Positions 62,016 to 64,000 of a DNA stretch of 64,000 bases are shown here, piece by piece (the first letter of the stretch is position 1; the number at the start of each line of letters is the position of its first letter). Below the pieces are notes generated by a model. The model did no database searches, had not been told where the DNA came from, and saw nothing but the letters and a program-made list of their open reading frames with translations. Origin of the DNA: Ehretia macrophylla (Eukaryota; Streptophyta; Magnoliopsida; Boraginales; Ehretiaceae); contig CM075775.1 of assembly GCA_037974665.1 (NCBI GenBank), forward strand, positions 32,493,732-32,557,731, given 5' to 3'. The translations under genes and the position numbers were made by a program.

Positions 62016-64000
62016 TAAAACTTTTGGTTGGCGACAGGAGTTCTTCTCTTGTTCATTCTGCACTACTCAGTGTTTGACAGGACAGGAAACAATATATATC
62101 ATTTTCACGTGAGGCCTCGTCTAGAAAAGAAGCAAGATATCGAAAAGTGAACGTAAGTAGCGTGGAATACGTCTGTTTCTAGCGTGTGAAGCTAATTTGT
62201 TGATGGGGTCCATTTAATAGAGATAGACATTGAAAACATTAAAAGTTTTCAAGTCTTTTCCTTACAAGAAATGCTAAGATAACACTCATAGAAAATGTGC
62301 ATTCAACAGACGTGCACTAGCTATGAGGGTAGCTTCTTATCCAATAAGTTTAATGAATACAAGAAACAATTTCCCAACTATGCATCTTTCCTTTCGCCTT
62401 GGTTACTTTCTTCGGATCAGGTTGTAGGAAAATTCTTCCATCTGCAAACGGGACCCACCCCAAAATGAGAGTCGTACAAGGCGTATTCAAAATTTATACT
62501 TAGTAGGAGTTGAAATCATACTATTTAATACTTGTATGTGAATAATTTTTTCTAATGGAGGTTAAATTGATGTTTCAGCCTATAATTATTTTAAAAATAC
62601 ACATATTTTCAAAAAAATACAATTTTAGTTCACTCTTTAATACTTTCACTCTCGATTTCAATGTTTGGCTATAGTCCCCATTGACCCAAGTATAATTATG
62701 CCCTTGGAGTCGTATATCGAGTAGTGTCGGATTAAAATTATATCCCACGCTATAATTTTGTACCATTTTTGAAATGGAGATGGCTTTGTCTACCCGGATC
62801 ATTATCTTCTTTGAACTGATATCTTATTCTAACATTTTAACTTGTACCTCAGTTATTTAATTTATCTATCAAAAACACTTTCCTTCCATTTTTATAGTTT
62901 AAATTTTAAATAAATAGTTGAGACGTAATGTTAATTAGAATGTTACAACAAAGTATTAGTAAGAAGAAGATCCTAATCTGTTTACAGGATTCTATCATTT
63001 TTCTTCATAAAAATTTTGGACTAGTTAAAGTTGAGTTTTGTTTCAAAGTTCAAGTCCTAAGTCCATGCTAAATACAAGCATAATTCAGTCCAATGAGAAT
63101 AGGATAGTTAGAATGAGTTTCCAATAAATAAAATTTTCTAGCTTGTCAATAATTGTTAGAGGGCCACACTTCATGGAGGGTGTGCGTGTGGGTGTGGATA
63201 GTGAAAATGAGAGGAAATAGGATTTTCTACATTGTACATAATTGTCATAGGGCCCCACTCTATGGAGGGTGTGGGTCAAAGAGGGTTTTCTACATTTTTT
63301 TATCGGTCCAAATTATTTAACTATGCGATAAATTTTTTCATGTTTTTGTAGAAAAGGTCGATTGAATTAATGAGTCTTTAGATTTTTTCGAATATAAAGT
63401 CATGTGAACGATGGTTTAATTTTTTTTTTGTGCATTGTAGCCATTATTTGGGAAACAATGAATCTTTCCAATTTTGAATCGTGAATGCAAATAGCGGATC
63501 GAATCAAGTTAAAATATTGTGTTGTTTCTTTTGCGTTTTTTGTGTGTGGCTCAACCCAACAGTTAGGCATCATATTGTTCTTACTTTTATCTCAACTCCC
63601 AATTTGAGGATTCACAGTTTCTTTCTTTAATTTTCGTTGTAAACTATGCAGGCTAGTTATGAGATACCACAAGCAGTTTGGTCTAAAAATGATTTTGATT
63701 TATAAGACTGCCCCGAAGATGATCTTATTATTAATGAACGAAAAAGTCTTTCATCAATTCGGATTAATATCTGTCCGTGAGAGAGAAAGTAAATCTCACA
63801 TATTTGTGGGACTCACTCCATTTGAGATAATCAATATCCGTTCGAACTGATTGAACAACAACCCTCAATGAAACTATATATAGTAATAACAATCAATCAA
63901 AAAGTTATCGGTACACGTTGCACTCAAAAGAAAAAGACAAGCCATTGGTGGTGAATTAATAATACTACGTCAAGATATAATAATGTTACAAGCAACTGGA
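62016..64000. other. Intergenic spacer
   Basis: It includes a GGCG-family repeat copy at 62476-62670 matching 27427-27665, and a local near-duplication (gggccacacttcatggaggg at 63161, gggccccactctatggaggg at 63251). A + ORF at 63659-63850 has no recognised motif. No gene is supported. Confidence 0.5.

Noticed and set aside
1-64000. CRISPR arrays, bacterial operons, organelle insertions, rRNA or intact tRNA genes
   Set aside because: None was seen; tRNA-like boxes belong to SINEs, and the sequence is plant nuclear DNA.

Overview
This is nuclear DNA of a flowering plant, most likely a eudicot. It is strongly AT-rich and gene-poor. GT-AG introns interrupt the coding regions, and much of the spacer is transposable-element debris. 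I could not place the species. Two intact protein genes carry the window, both on the + strand. One is a six-exon 4-coumarate:CoA ligase-like acyl-CoA synthetase (8645-12204) ending in the peroxisomal signal SKL. The other is a ten-exon ABCB1/PGP1-type auxin transporter (39340-45907). Each has every diagnostic motif and closes its frame across all introns. One 4CLL intron uses a GC donor.

Layout. 1-1.4 kb: AT-rich spacer. 1385-7710: a decayed 6.2 kb Ty1-copia element with two LTRs, inserted into the tail of a tRNA-derived SINE. 8.4-12.2 kb: 4CLL gene. 13,450-16,252: a PIF/Harbinger element with TAA duplications, an intact two-exon Myb/SANT-like ORF, no transposase and a very G-rich minisatellite. 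16,578-17,413: a small hAT element. 19-24 kb: spacer with degenerate repeats, a Tourist-like MITE and an LTR fragment. 24,855-25,909: a Mutator-like element with a perfect 9-bp target duplication. 26-39 kb: spacer with SINEs and a 483-bp element carrying three tandem repeats. 39.3-45.9 kb: ABCB1. 46-52.3 kb: LINE and SINE remains. 52.3-56 kb: CACTA-type termini around a possible 72-aa ORF with an EAR-like DLNxxP motif. 56.4-56.5 kb: a hairpin on the - strand whose 5' arm matches the plant microRNA miR530. 58.2-62.0 kb: a tandemly duplicated host segment into which a Mutator-like element, a hAT element and a LINE tail have each inserted, with recognisable target duplications. 62-64 kb: featureless spacer.

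The genes do not form a pathway. 4CLL is inferred to activate acyl substrates in peroxisomes (possibly jasmonate precursors), ABCB1 moves auxin across the plasma membrane, and MIR530 would be a regulatory RNA gene. The striking part of the window is its transposon archaeology: at least seven DNA elements with target duplications or paired termini, one LTR element, and a SINE family with several copies. Gene models and repeat boundaries were read by eye; no alignment or database search was run.
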